From Parapedobacter defluvii (GTDB taxonomy: Bacteria > Bacteroidota > Bacteroidia > Sphingobacteriales > Sphingobacteriaceae): a DNA stretch of 64,000 nucleotides. The stretch's first letter is position 1; every line of letters begins with the position of its first letter. The notes beneath the pieces were generated by a model. It ran no database searches. It was not told the origin of the DNA and saw only the letters and a program-made list of their open reading frames with translations. The stretch is taken from NCBI RefSeq assembly GCF_014642075.1, contig NZ_BMIK01000002.1:372001-436000 (forward strand), given 5' to 3'. A program made the translations under genes and the position numbers. Positions 8,679 through 16,246 of the stretch are shown here, one piece after another.

Positions 8679-9416
8679 TTATTTATTCATCATAGCAAAG
8701 CTATACTGTAGGGTAACGGCTGCCAAAGGGGCGAAAAAATATTCCCAACGGTAGCGTTTGGTTTGGAGGGGTGCACCGGTAAAGGAACTATTGCTATAGG
8801 TATTGATTTTCTGATACGTATAAGCTACGTTGAAATTAGCTTCGGCACTGACAGCAACCCGCGGAACGATGTATAGCTTTATGCCGACGAAAGGGGAGAA
8901 CAACAGCGCATTCTTGTTGTCTTCTGCAAAAACAGGTGTGTTATCAAATCCCTTTGTGCTAAGCTTTTGGATCATAAATCCCACATCTGCACCAAAGTAA
9001 GGCTGGAAACGTGAATAATTGATATTTTTTTCTGCACCGACCTTCACTGCTGTGTTTCGGAACTTTCCGGGTACCTTCGGAACACATCCTTCGCATTCAT
9101 TATCAAATTCGATGTTGTTGTTAAAATGTGCAGCCTGCAGCCGGTAACTGATTTGATTGTCGTTTACTTTAAATAGAAGGCCGTTGAAATAAGAGGAGTG
9201 ATAGGGCTGACCCGAAGGCTGGTTAAGCAATTGCGGGAATTGTTCGTATGCATATGCCCGCACAGCAATCGTATACCAATAGTCTGTATTGAAATGATAT
9301 GTCTTCTCTTTGGGAATAACAAGCGGAGGATAATCAACTGTGTCAATTTTTACGACCTGTGCAGACAACTGATCCGCTCCGACACACCATAAAACAGCCA
9401 AAAGAATATACCTCAT
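8679..9416 (-). CDS. secreted protein, probable small outer-membrane beta-barrel
   Basis: About 245 residues with a Sec signal (RYILLAVLWCVGADQLSAQ). The mature part consists of alternating beta-strand-like segments ending in aromatic residues (FQPYFGADVGFMIQKL, LLFSPFVGIKLYIV, VSAEANFNVAYTYQKI, APLAAVTLQYSF), as in small outer-membrane barrels of the OmpW/porin-like kind. A CEGC pair near residue 110 could form a disulfide or bind a metal. Ligand and role are unknown. I took the ATG at 9416 because it starts the signal peptide; an ATG at 9428 is an alternative. A TACTTTCG element (9439-9446, minus strand), one mismatch from the -7 consensus, lies just upstream and would overlap the divergent pcm promoter region. 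Confidence 0.75.
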   Translation of the reverse strand: MRYILLAVLWCVGADQLSAQVVKIDTVDYPPLVIPKEKTYHFNTDYWYTIAVRAYAYEQFPQLLNQPSGQPYHSSYFNGLLFKVNDNQISYRLQAAHFNNNIEFDNECEGCVPKVPGKFRNTAVKVGAEKNINYSRFQPYFGADVGFMIQKLSTKGFDNTPVFAEDNKNALLFSPFVGIKLYIVPRVAVSAEANFNVAYTYQKINTYSNSSFTGAPLQTKRYRWEYFFAPLAAVTLQYSFAMMNK

Positions 9417-9468
9417 CTGCGATAGCATTTGTATAGTGCGAAAGTAAAAATTTTTCGCCTAATCTCCG

Positions 9469-9476
9469 TATTTTTG
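9469..9476 (+). promoter_or_regulatory. -7 element of pcm, predicting a leaderless mRNA
   Basis: TATTTTTG at 9469-9476 matches TAnnTTTG. With the usual 7-base distance the transcript would start at about 9483, one base before the pcm ATG. I do not see a good -33 TTTG, so the call is moderate. Confidence 0.4.
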
Positions 9477-9483
9477 GGGCACA

Positions 9484-10140
9484 ATGGCATATAAGTTTAT
9501 TGACAACTACCGGGAACGCGGAGCGAGAAAACAATTGGTGGAACTATTGAAACGGAGAGGGATCGAAGATAAGGGGGTGTTAGCAGCGATTGGTAAAGTT
9601 CCGCGGCATTATTTTTTTGACGAAACTTTCTGGAATCAGGCTTACAAAGATATCGCTTTTCCGATCGGCGACGGGCAAACCATTTCCCAACCTTATACGG
9701 TAGCTTATCAAACCGAGTTGCTGCACATCCAGCGGGGAGATAAGGTGCTGGAGATTGGGACTGGTTCCGGATACCAAACGTGCATATTGCTCGAATTGGG
9801 AGCAAACGTATATACCATCGAGCGTCAAGCCAGTCTCTATAACCGGACTACACGCGTGTTGCCTTATATGGGGTATAAGCCGAACTTTTTCCTGGGCGAC
9901 GGCTCCAAAGGCATACCCGAACACGCCCCTTATGACAAAATTTTGGTCACGGCAGGTGCACCCTTTGTGCCCGATGTAATGCTGAAGCAACTTCGGATAG
10001 GAGGGGTGATGGTCATTCCTGTCGGAAGCGAAAAGGAACAGAAAATGGTAACCGTTCTCCGTGTCGGTGAGCAGGAATATGAGCGGATCGAATTGGATAC
10101 ATTCCGGTTTGTTCCATTGGTGGGAGATCAGGCATGGTAA
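9484..10140 (+). CDS. pcm: protein-L-isoaspartate O-methyltransferase
   Basis: Pcm methylates L-isoaspartyl residues with S-adenosylmethionine to start repair of aged proteins. The 218-residue product has the substrate-loop motif GQTISQP at 64-70, the SAM motif I VLEIGTGSGY at 88-97 and post-I motif VYTIE, all in the order and spacing of the family. It overlaps the next gene by seven bases (ATGGTAA), which suggests translational coupling with the MutS-like protein. Confidence 0.96.
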   Translation: MAYKFIDNYRERGARKQLVELLKRRGIEDKGVLAAIGKVPRHYFFDETFWNQAYKDIAFPIGDGQTISQPYTVAYQTELLHIQRGDKVLEIGTGSGYQTCILLELGANVYTIERQASLYNRTTRVLPYMGYKPNFFLGDGSKGIPEHAPYDKILVTAGAPFVPDVMLKQLRIGGVMVIPVGSEKEQKMVTVLRVGEQEYERIELDTFRFVPLVGDQAW

Positions 10141-11951
10141 CCCCTGTTTTTAATACCTACCGGAAGAACATCGCGGATACACAGACGCAGTTGATCCGGT
10201 TGCGTCGTTCTATAAACATCAATTCTCTAATCCGCTTAGCTGCCATTGTCGGTGGCGGTGCGGCAATATTTGGCGCGGTACAATCGGAACAAGTTAGTGC
10301 AGTGATGGTTGCTTTCTTTGCAGTTATCATACTTTTTACAGGGCTTGTATGGCGGCAGAGCAGATTGGAAATACGGAAGACAGCACTGGAAAATTTTCTG
10401 GCGGTCAACGAAAATGAAATAAACCTGTCAGAAGGCGAGCCCAATCGATATTCGAATGGTGCAGTGTTTGCAGATAGTCGCCATCCGTACAGTGGCGATT
10501 TGGATCTATTTGGTCCATCTTCGCTATTTGCTATGATTAACCGTGGGGCCACCCCGCAGGCCAATGCTTTGTTAGCGGAATGGTTGTTGGCACCAACAGA
10601 TGCCGGGGTTGTCAAAGCGCGGCAGCAAGCAGTCGGGGAGCTGGCAGACGATTGTACTTGGTGCCAGGAGTTTCAAGCCCGGTTGTGGTTCAATCTGCAC
10701 CATCCAATTGATTTTAAACGGCAGTTTGCGCAATTTCTGAGCAATTCAGCTATTTCATTCGGCAACAGGTTATTGCGGTTTTACGTGAAAGCGGTACCGT
10801 GGCTGATGGTAGTACTGATCATTGCCGCATTTTTTGTTCCGGTCTTTTCAGGCATTGCAGTGTTCTTCGCCATTGTACATCTGTTGGCCGCTGTTGGATG
10901 CGGCAGAAAAGTAAATCAGGTTGCGGGGATGACAGATAAGGCGGGGCGCTTATTGGGGGCTTTTGCCGCAGCATTTGAATTGATTGAAAACAGGGAGTGG
11001 CGAAGCCAGCGGGGTAAGGAGCTGTTTTCGTCACTCCGTTCGACAACTGGTGGTTCGCCCGTTTCGTCCATATTCAGGGAATTGGCGGTACTGATTGATC
11101 GGCTGGACTACCGGTTAAACATGTTGGTTGGCGCAGTACTCAATATGATGGCACTTTGGGATTTCAGACAGGTATATGCACTGATTGAATGGCGCAAAAA
11201 ATATGGAACAGATATTCTCCACGCATTCGATGCCATTGCCGAATTTGAAGTGTTGGGTAGCCTGGCGGCCGTGAGCCGGAATCATCCGGATTGGGTATTC
11301 CCAACCGTACAGGATAGCACCGAGCCGTTTTTGGCGGCTCAGGCACTTGCTCACCCATTGATTCCTGCTGATAATGCTGTCGCCAACGATTATCAAATGC
11401 GCAATCACCGGATTGCATTGATTACCGGCTCCAATATGGCAGGCAAAAGTACGTTTCTCCGTACGGTGGGGACCAATGCTGTGCTGGCATTCTGTGGAGC
11501 TCCCGTTTGCGGGCATGAAATGCACTTATCTGTCTTTCATCTGATTACGTATATGCGCATTGCAGATTCATTGAATGAAAGTACTTCTACATTCAAAGCT
11601 GAATTGAATCGCATCCAAACCGTGCTGCAAACGGTAGATAACCAACGGAATACGTTTTTTCTCATTGACGAAATGCTGCGGGGTACAAACTCGGTCGATA
11701 AATACCGGGGCTCAAAGGCTATCATAAAGAAGTTAATCAACTATGGGGGAGTCGGTATGGTTGCCACGCATGACCTACAGTTGGCTAAACTGGCTGAAGA
11801 GCACCCCGGTGTGGTACATAATTTTCATTTTGACATCCAGGTCCTTGACGGGGAAATGCTTTTTGATTACAAACTGAAGGACGGGGCATGTACCGTATTC
11901 AACGCATCGTTGCTGTTGAAAGGGATCGGTGTGGAGGTAAACGAAAATTGA
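10134..11951 (+). CDS. membrane-anchored MutS-like ATPase
   Basis: A 605-residue protein whose C-terminal third is a MutS-type ABC ATPase: Walker A TGSNMAGKST with Lys438, a Walker B-like FFLIDEMLRGTNS segment and the VATHDLQLAKL segment with the ATP-sensing His. The mismatch-recognition domain is missing. Instead there are two N-terminal membrane helices (about 32-50 and 54-73) and a further hydrophobic pair near 220-255. It is therefore not the classical mismatch-repair MutS but a membrane MutS-like family widespread in Bacteroidota, of unknown function. The start overlaps the pcm stop. It converges on smpB with 22 bases between the stops. Confidence 0.85.
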   Translation: MVTPVFNTYRKNIADTQTQLIRLRRSININSLIRLAAIVGGGAAIFGAVQSEQVSAVMVAFFAVIILFTGLVWRQSRLEIRKTALENFLAVNENEINLSEGEPNRYSNGAVFADSRHPYSGDLDLFGPSSLFAMINRGATPQANALLAEWLLAPTDAGVVKARQQAVGELADDCTWCQEFQARLWFNLHHPIDFKRQFAQFLSNSAISFGNRLLRFYVKAVPWLMVVLIIAAFFVPVFSGIAVFFAIVHLLAAVGCGRKVNQVAGMTDKAGRLLGAFAAAFELIENREWRSQRGKELFSSLRSTTGGSPVSSIFRELAVLIDRLDYRLNMLVGAVLNMMALWDFRQVYALIEWRKKYGTDILHAFDAIAEFEVLGSLAAVSRNHPDWVFPTVQDSTEPFLAAQALAHPLIPADNAVANDYQMRNHRIALITGSNMAGKSTFLRTVGTNAVLAFCGAPVCGHEMHLSVFHLITYMRIADSLNESTSTFKAELNRIQTVLQTVDNQRNTFFLIDEMLRGTNSVDKYRGSKAIIKKLINYGGVGMVATHDLQLAKLAEEHPGVVHNFHFDIQVLDGEMLFDYKLKDGACTVFNASLLLKGIGVEVNEN

Positions 11952-11973
11952 ATGTATTGCCGTGTTTGAAATA

Positions 11974-12429
11974 TCAGCCTTTCATTACCCGTGCCAACTC
12001 CCGTTTGGTATCCCGTTCTTTGATCGTTTCCCGTTTATCGAAGTCCTTTTTACCCTGGGCCAATGCGATCTCCACCTTGGCAAATCCCCGTTTACTAATA
12101 AAGATACGTAGCGGAATGATCGTGAATCCCCTTTCTTCACTTTTGGTCCTCAGTTTTTTAAGTTCCTTTTTGTTCAGCAGCAGCTGTCGGTCCCGTTTCG
12201 CCTCATGGTTATAAAACGACCCGTGTGAATACTCTGCTATGTGCATATTTCGGATGTAGAGACCGTCGTCAAAGAAGGAACAAAAAGAATCATTGATATT
12301 GGCTTTCCCTTCGCGTATGGATTTAATTTCCGTGCCTAAAAGCCGGATGCCTGCTACATACGTATCCAGGATATGGTATTCGAAATAAGCTTTCTTATTT
12401 TTGATATTGATGTCTGATGATAGTGTCAT
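11974..12429 (-). CDS. smpB: SsrA-binding protein SmpB
   Basis: SmpB binds tmRNA and carries it to stalled ribosomes in trans-translation. The 151-residue product shows the family blocks: NKKAYFEY near the start, GTEIKSIREGKANI, the HGSFYNHEAKRDRQLLL segment and the basic C-terminal tail GKKDFDKRETIKERDTKRE that mimics the missing tRNA part. It lies 11 bases downstream of the DtxR-family gene and is probably in the same transcript. The tmRNA gene is not in this window as far as I can see. Confidence 0.97.
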   Translation of the reverse strand: MTLSSDINIKNKKAYFEYHILDTYVAGIRLLGTEIKSIREGKANINDSFCSFFDDGLYIRNMHIAEYSHGSFYNHEAKRDRQLLLNKKELKKLRTKSEERGFTIIPLRIFISKRGFAKVEIALAQGKKDFDKRETIKERDTKRELARVMKG

Positions 12430-12440
12430 CTTTGTATAAA

Positions 12441-13103
12441 TTACAACGGTTTGCAGTAAATATTTTGTGCAACCTTGTCCGAAATACTGGTTTTGATACC
12501 GTCTATTTCCAACGCCATGGAATGGTCAAAAGCATATTTATGCAGTACCTTAACCTGACTGTGTATACGCATGCCGATTTCGCTTACATATTGTAGAAAA
12601 GACGGGCTGTTGTCTTTTACCGCTACGATGACATACGGCTGATGTTCCGCAGCTTCCGCCAGTGTGAGACGGGCTTCATCGATATAGTTGCCATCGGCAG
12701 TCGGAATGGCGTCACCGTGTGGATCGAACTGGGGAAACCCTAGAAACTTGTCAAGTCGTTCCACCAATTTATCCGATTTGATATGTTCGAGTTGTTCTGC
12801 AATATCGTGCACTTCGTCCCAACTGAATCCCAATTTATCAAATAGAAAGGTTTCCCAAAGCCGGTGTTTACGTATGATGGTAATTGCCAGGTCACGCCCG
12901 GTATCAGTGAGTGATATCTTTCCGTATTTTTCATAATTGACGAGTTGCTTCTCCCGAAGCTTCTTCAGCATATCAGTGGCAGTGGCCGGGCGTACATTGA
13001 GTTTCGCCGCCAATTGATTGGTGCCTGCTTCGCCACCACTGCCCTGCTCACCGGTAATCCGGAGCAATGCTTTTAGGTAATTTTCCTCGGTATCAGACAG
13101 CAT
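12441..13103 (-). CDS. DtxR/MntR-family metal-dependent transcriptional regulator
   Basis: A 220-residue metalloregulator: N-terminal winged helix (about 1-65, SDTEENYLKALLRI and NVRPATATDMLKKLREKQLV), dimerisation/metal domain (66-140) and a C-terminal SH3/FeoA-like part. Predicted metal ligands are His80, Glu84, His99, Glu103, Glu106 and His107. The place of the redox-sensitive DtxR Cys102 holds Glu103, as in manganese sensors, while the N-terminal position near Met10/Asp8 holds Asn8, so metal specificity (Mn or Fe) stays open. The open frame extends to 13157, but the promoter element overlaps that extension and the ATG at 13103 gives the family N-terminus. It heads an operon with smpB. Confidence 0.92.
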   Translation of the reverse strand: MLSDTEENYLKALLRITGEQGSGGEAGTNQLAAKLNVRPATATDMLKKLREKQLVNYEKYGKISLTDTGRDLAITIIRKHRLWETFLFDKLGFSWDEVHDIAEQLEHIKSDKLVERLDKFLGFPQFDPHGDAIPTADGNYIDEARLTLAEAAEHQPYVIVAVKDNSPSFLQYVSEIGMRIHSQVKVLHKYAFDHSMALEIDGIKTSISDKVAQNIYCKPL

Positions 13104-13108
13104 AATCG

Positions 13109-13139
13109 CAAACTTAGGTAACTTGCTAGTTATATCCAA
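13109..13139 (-). promoter_or_regulatory. promoter of the dtxR-like gene, predicting a leaderless mRNA
   Basis: Read on the minus strand: TTG (13139-13137), 20 bases, TAAGTTTG (13116-13109). The predicted transcript start (about 13102) coincides with the ATG at 13103, so no 5' leader is expected. The match to the consensus is complete except that -33 is TTG rather than TTTG. Confidence 0.6.
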
Positions 13140-13204
13140 GCAAGTTGCGGCTCTCATCCATCTTTAAAATATGCACACGGATGAAACGCAATGAATTCAA
13201 ATAG

Positions 13205-13226
13205 AAAAGGCACCTAACGGGGTGCC
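13205..13226 (-). terminator. rho-independent terminator of sucD
   Basis: On the minus strand a perfect 6-bp stem GGCACC/GGTGCC (13226-13209) with a 6-base loop is followed by TTTTC, 35 bases after the sucD stop. Confidence 0.7.
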
Positions 13227-13260
13227 TAATAGTGCTAGTGTGTTGAATGAAAAGTTATCT

Positions 13261-14139
13261 TTACGCACTTACGCCCAGTTCATCAGCCATGGCTTTGCCG
13301 ATTTCCGCCGGCGATTCCACGACGCGGATACCACATTCCCGCATAATCTTCATCTTAGCAGCAGCGGTGTCATCGGCACCGCCGACAATTGCACCGGCAT
13401 GCCCCATACGGCGTCCCGGAGGGGCAGTTTGTCCCGCGATGAAGCCAACAACCGGCTTTGTGCCATGTTCTTTGATCCAACGGGCAGCCTCCGCTTCCAT
13501 ACCACCACCGATTTCCCCGATCACAATAATTCCTTCGGTCTCCGGATCATTCATCAACAGTTCAACCGCCTCTTTGGTGGTCGTACCGATGATGGGATCG
13601 CCCCCGATACCGATTGCGGTTGTGATACCCAATCCAGCTTTTACGGTTTGATCCACCGCTTCGTAGGTTAGCGTCCCTGACTTCGACACTACCCCAACGG
13701 TACCCTTTTTGAAGATAAAACCGGGCATGATACCGATCTTTGCTTCATCGGCGGTGATGATACCCGGACAGTTTGGGCCGATCAGCCGCGAATTTTTATC
13801 GCTCAAATAAGATTTCACCTGAATCATGTCCTTGGTGGGAATACCTTCGGTAATGCATACGATAACTTCGATACCGGCAGCGGCGGCTTCCATGATCGCG
13901 TCTGCAGCAAATGCAGGCGGGACGAAGATAATGGATACATTCGCACCGGTTTTCTCCACCGCATCCTGTACGGTGTTGAAGACAGGTCGATCCAGGTGTG
14001 TCTGACCTCCTTTACCGGGGGTTACACCACCTACTACCTGCGTGCCGTATTCAATCATCTGTGAAGCATGGTAGGTGCCTTCATTGCCCGTAAAACCTTG
14101 TACGATTACTTTGGAGTCCTTATTTACTAATACGCTCAT
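13261..14139 (-). CDS. sucD: succinyl-CoA ligase, alpha subunit
   Basis: SucD is the subunit of the TCA-cycle enzyme succinyl-CoA synthetase that binds CoA and carries the phosphohistidine. The 292-residue product has the CoA-binding Rossmann start ([16 protein letters not shown]), the [16 protein letters not shown] block and the active-site segment RRMGHAGAI with His247, matching the family. The frame extends to 14193 but the ATG at 14139 gives the standard length and follows a good promoter. The beta subunit sucC is not adjacent, so the two subunits are encoded apart here. Confidence 0.97.
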   Translation of the reverse strand: MSVLVNKDSKVIVQGFTGNEGTYHASQMIEYGTQVVGGVTPGKGGQTHLDRPVFNTVQDAVEKTGANVSIIFVPPAFAADAIMEAAAAGIEVIVCITEGIPTKDMIQVKSYLSDKNSRLIGPNCPGIITADEAKIGIMPGFIFKKGTVGVVSKSGTLTYEAVDQTVKAGLGITTAIGIGGDPIIGTTTKEAVELLMNDPETEGIIVIGEIGGGMEAEAARWIKEHGTKPVVGFIAGQTAPPGRRMGHAGAIVGGADDTAAAKMKIMRECGIRVVESPAEIGKAMADELGVSA

Positions 14140-14159
14140 GGTTCTGTCTTTTTGCACCG

Positions 14160-14190
14160 CAAACTTAGATAAAATTGCTTTCATATGCAA
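14160..14190 (-). promoter_or_regulatory. promoter of sucD
   Basis: On the minus strand TTG (14190-14188), 20 bases, TAAGTTTG (14167-14160). It predicts a transcript start near 14153, 14 bases before the ATG at 14139, and supports that start over the longer frame. Confidence 0.6.
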
Positions 14191-14245
14191 CATCCCTTAT
14201 TAGCTGCTGAAGAATAGATTTCAGCGACATTTAGGGCGATTGCTG

Positions 14246-14995
14246 TTACATCACGGTGAGGTTCTTTTGGATAAAGTGGGTCAATAGCGGGTCGGTAGGA
14301 TTAAGTTCAGTAATCAGGTAATTGATTTGACTGGCTGAGCAGATGTTTAACCACTTTACCGTATTTAGCTTTTCGGATATACTGATTACTGCTGTTTTCT
14401 TGGCCGATCGCATGAGTGCCTTTTTTACCTGCACAACTTCCCAATCTGCATCAGTCAGCCCTTCCTCGGATGAGAATGCATTGGCACCCAGTATGCAGAG
14501 ATCTGCTTTCAAGCCCGCCAATTGATTGACGACGCTCGCACCGATATATAAATTCGCGTTTTTGACAAGTTTGCCACCGATGCCAATGACATTCAGGTTC
14601 TCGTGTTGGGCAAGCGTGATCGCAACCTGGGGGCTAATGGTGATGATGGTGAGTTTTAATGAAGAGGGGATCATCTTGGCCAATTCAAGCATCGTGGTAC
14701 CCCCCTCGGTGATGATGACCATGTTGTTTTTGAGCAATGTAATCGCCTTCGCAGCGATTTTCTTTTTCGATTCCACGGCATAGACCACATGTTCCGAATT
14801 AAAAGGCGCTACAAATGATTTGCTGATGGCTCCGCCATGCACTTTAATGACCTTTCCTTCTTGGGCCAGCTCATGAAGGTCTCTTCGTATTGTATCATCC
14901 GAAACATTTAGCTGCTCACTAAGTTCTACAGAAAACACCTTATTATGTAAGTCAATTTCCCTAAGAATAAACTCTTGTCGTTTACTTTTTCTCAT
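14246..14995 (-). CDS. DeoR/GlpR-family transcriptional regulator
   Basis: A 249-residue regulator with the DeoR N-terminal helix-turn-helix (RQEFILREIDLHNKVFSVEL, then LNVSDDTIRRDLHEL and a KVHGGAIS wing) and a C-terminal sugar-phosphate-sensing DeoRC domain of the isomerase fold (ITEGGTTMLELAKMIP, LCILGANAFSSEEGLTD). Such proteins usually repress sugar catabolic genes until a phosphorylated sugar binds. No sugar operon is adjacent; the neighbour upstream is only a gene remnant, so the target is probably elsewhere or was lost. Confidence 0.92.
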   Translation of the reverse strand: MRKSKRQEFILREIDLHNKVFSVELSEQLNVSDDTIRRDLHELAQEGKVIKVHGGAISKSFVAPFNSEHVVYAVESKKKIAAKAITLLKNNMVIITEGGTTMLELAKMIPSSLKLTIITISPQVAITLAQHENLNVIGIGGKLVKNANLYIGASVVNQLAGLKADLCILGANAFSSEEGLTDADWEVVQVKKALMRSAKKTAVISISEKLNTVKWLNICSASQINYLITELNPTDPLLTHFIQKNLTVM

Positions 14996-15029
14996 GTTAA
15001 CAGTTTTTTCGCGGTTTTTCCCTCAACCA

Positions 15030-15037
15030 CAAAGATA
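15030..15037 (-). promoter_or_regulatory. -7 element of the deoR-like gene
   Basis: TATCTTTG on the minus strand (15037-15030) fits TAnnTTTG and predicts a leader of about 28 bases before the ATG at 14995. No clear -33 TTTG is visible. Confidence 0.4.
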
Positions 15038-15044
15038 ATTGTTT

Positions 15045-15178
15045 ATTGCGGATTGAAACGTTTTTCGGTTGCAGCCTATGAGGAAGGTGGATATGAGGCT
15101 GGACCGGCGTCCGGTGTGACAGCAGAAGCAGAAGCCGTTTTACTGGCGGCCATGAAGAAAATGCCGCAACGGGAGTGA
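15045..15178 (+). pseudogene. possible 3' remnant of a lost gene
   Basis: In the gap between the DeoR gene and the TrmH gene an open frame ends at 15178 (stop TGA). Its last 35 codons read like real protein (VAAYEEGGYEAGPASGVTAE, then an alanine/glutamate-rich helix), similar to how I remember the tails of neutral/alkaline ceramidase-like secreted proteins. There is no room for the rest of such a gene: the DeoR promoter lies at 15030. I read it as the 3' scrap of a gene removed by deletion; the left limit is a guess and the family is uncertain. Confidence 0.35.
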
Positions 15179-15207
15179 TGGAGTGACTCAGTACCCAGGC
15201 ACCTCCA

Positions 15208-15756
15208 CTATCGGGCGGTTTGCCCTTGCGCGAGGTATTTCCGGTAAAATTCCCAAAGCACGATCCCTACGGATACCGCGATATTCAACGAGTGTTTGGT
15301 GCCGGATTGGGGAATTTCCAGGCATGCATCGGCTATCTTCATTACCTCTTCTGATACTCCATGTACTTCGTTGCCGAATATCAACGCATATTTTTCTCCG
15401 GTTTCCGGCGTAAACTCCTGGAGAGGGATGCTCTCCTTGGCTTGCTCGATGGCCAGAATACGATATCCGTTTTGGCGGAGTTTCCCCACAGTTGCCGCCG
15501 TGTCAGCAGTATGCTCCCATACCACGGATTGCGTGGCCCCTAGTGCAGTTTTCTCGATTTCCCGGTGGGGTGGGGTACCGGTGATGCCACACAATACGAT
15601 CCGTTCAAGAGCAAAAGCGTCGGATGTGCGGAAGGCCGAACCCACATTGTGCATGCTACGGACATTGTCGAGTATCAAGGTGACCGGAAGTTTCGCCTGT
15701 GCCCGGAATGTTTCAACCGACGGCCGTCCCAATTGATCCATAGATAATTTCTGCAT
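15208..15756 (-). CDS. TrmH/SpoU-family RNA 2'-O-methyltransferase
   Basis: A 182-residue SPOUT methyltransferase, without the N-terminal extension of RlmB. The three signature motifs are present: motif 1 NVRSMHNVGSAFRTSDA (31-47, with Arg43), motif 2 ALIFGNEVHGV (124-134) and the knot motif 3 IPQSGTKHSLNIAVS (148-162). It should transfer a methyl group from SAM to a ribose 2'-OH in tRNA or rRNA; the exact nucleotide cannot be told from sequence. I kept the ATG at 15756 because the MQKLSM start fits close relatives. It would be leaderless (see 15762-15769). Confidence 0.92.
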   Translation of the reverse strand: MQKLSMDQLGRPSVETFRAQAKLPVTLILDNVRSMHNVGSAFRTSDAFALERIVLCGITGTPPHREIEKTALGATQSVVWEHTADTAATVGKLRQNGYRILAIEQAKESIPLQEFTPETGEKYALIFGNEVHGVSEEVMKIADACLEIPQSGTKHSLNIAVSVGIVLWEFYRKYLAQGQTAR

Positions 15757-15761
15757 GGATG

Positions 15762-15769
15762 CAAAGATA
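15762..15769 (-). promoter_or_regulatory. -7 element of the trmH-like gene, near-leaderless
   Basis: TATCTTTG on the minus strand (15769-15762). The predicted start (about 15755) coincides with the ATG at 15756. If the internal ATG at 15741 were used instead, the leader would be about 14 bases. No -33 match seen. Confidence 0.4.
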
Positions 15770-15845
15770 TGAAATATGAAGTTAAGGGGTATAGCTTACG
15801 AAATGCGGAGTTGCAAGTACGATGTTAAAAATTTGAGATATTTGT

Positions 15846-15876
15846 TTTGGATATTAAAAAGAAGGTGGTATCTTTG
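15846..15876 (+). promoter_or_regulatory. promoter of rpsT
   Basis: TTTG at 15846-15849, 19 bases, TATCTTTG at 15869-15876: a full match to the Bacteroidota consensus. It predicts a start near 15883 and a 31-base leader. Confidence 0.75.
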
Positions 15877-15913
15877 CGGACTGAAAAATAGAAGAAAAAA
15901 TTAGCTAAGATAA

Positions 15914-16168
15914 ATGGCAAATCATAAATCAGCACTTAAAAGAATCCGCTCAAACGCTGCGAAGCGCCTGCGGAACCGTTACCAAGCTAAAACAACCCGT
16001 AATGCGATAAAGAAATTGAGGGGGACTACCAATTCCGAAGAGGCAAAGGCGCTGTTGCCACGGGTGATTTCCATGCTTGACCGCTTGGCCAAGAAAAATG
16101 TCATTCATAAAAACAAAGCTTCCAACAACAAATCAAAGTTGACGAAGTACGTAAACGGCTTGTCATAA
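15914..16168 (+). CDS. rpsT: 30S ribosomal protein S20
   Basis: S20 is a primary 16S rRNA-binding protein of the small subunit. The 84-residue, Lys/Arg-rich product starts [21 protein letters not shown] and ends with the [13 protein letters not shown] tail typical of the family. It is a single-gene unit with a strong promoter upstream and a terminator 21 bases downstream. Confidence 0.98.
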   Translation: MANHKSALKRIRSNAAKRLRNRYQAKTTRNAIKKLRGTTNSEEAKALLPRVISMLDRLAKKNVIHKNKASNNKSKLTKYVNGLS

Positions 16169-16189
16169 TAAATACTACAGATACAATAG

Positions 16190-16223
16190 AAAGCCGCCCT
16201 GAAAACTCAGAGCGGCTTTTTTT
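16190..16223 (+). terminator. rho-independent terminator of rpsT
   Basis: Stem AAAGCCGC/GCGGCTTT extended inside by CTGA/TCAG with one mismatch and an AAAC loop, followed by a run of seven T. It separates rpsT from the convergent DUF1080 gene. Confidence 0.85.
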
Positions 16224-16246
16224 GTGCCCTTACCCAACACAGGCGG

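Noticed and set aside
10134-11951. Calling this gene mutS (mismatch repair)
   Set aside because: The mismatch-recognition, connector and lever domains of MutS are missing and membrane helices are present; only the ATPase is shared.
13222-13671. Long plus-strand frames inside sucD
   Set aside because: Antisense to a highly conserved gene; a mirror effect of its codon use.
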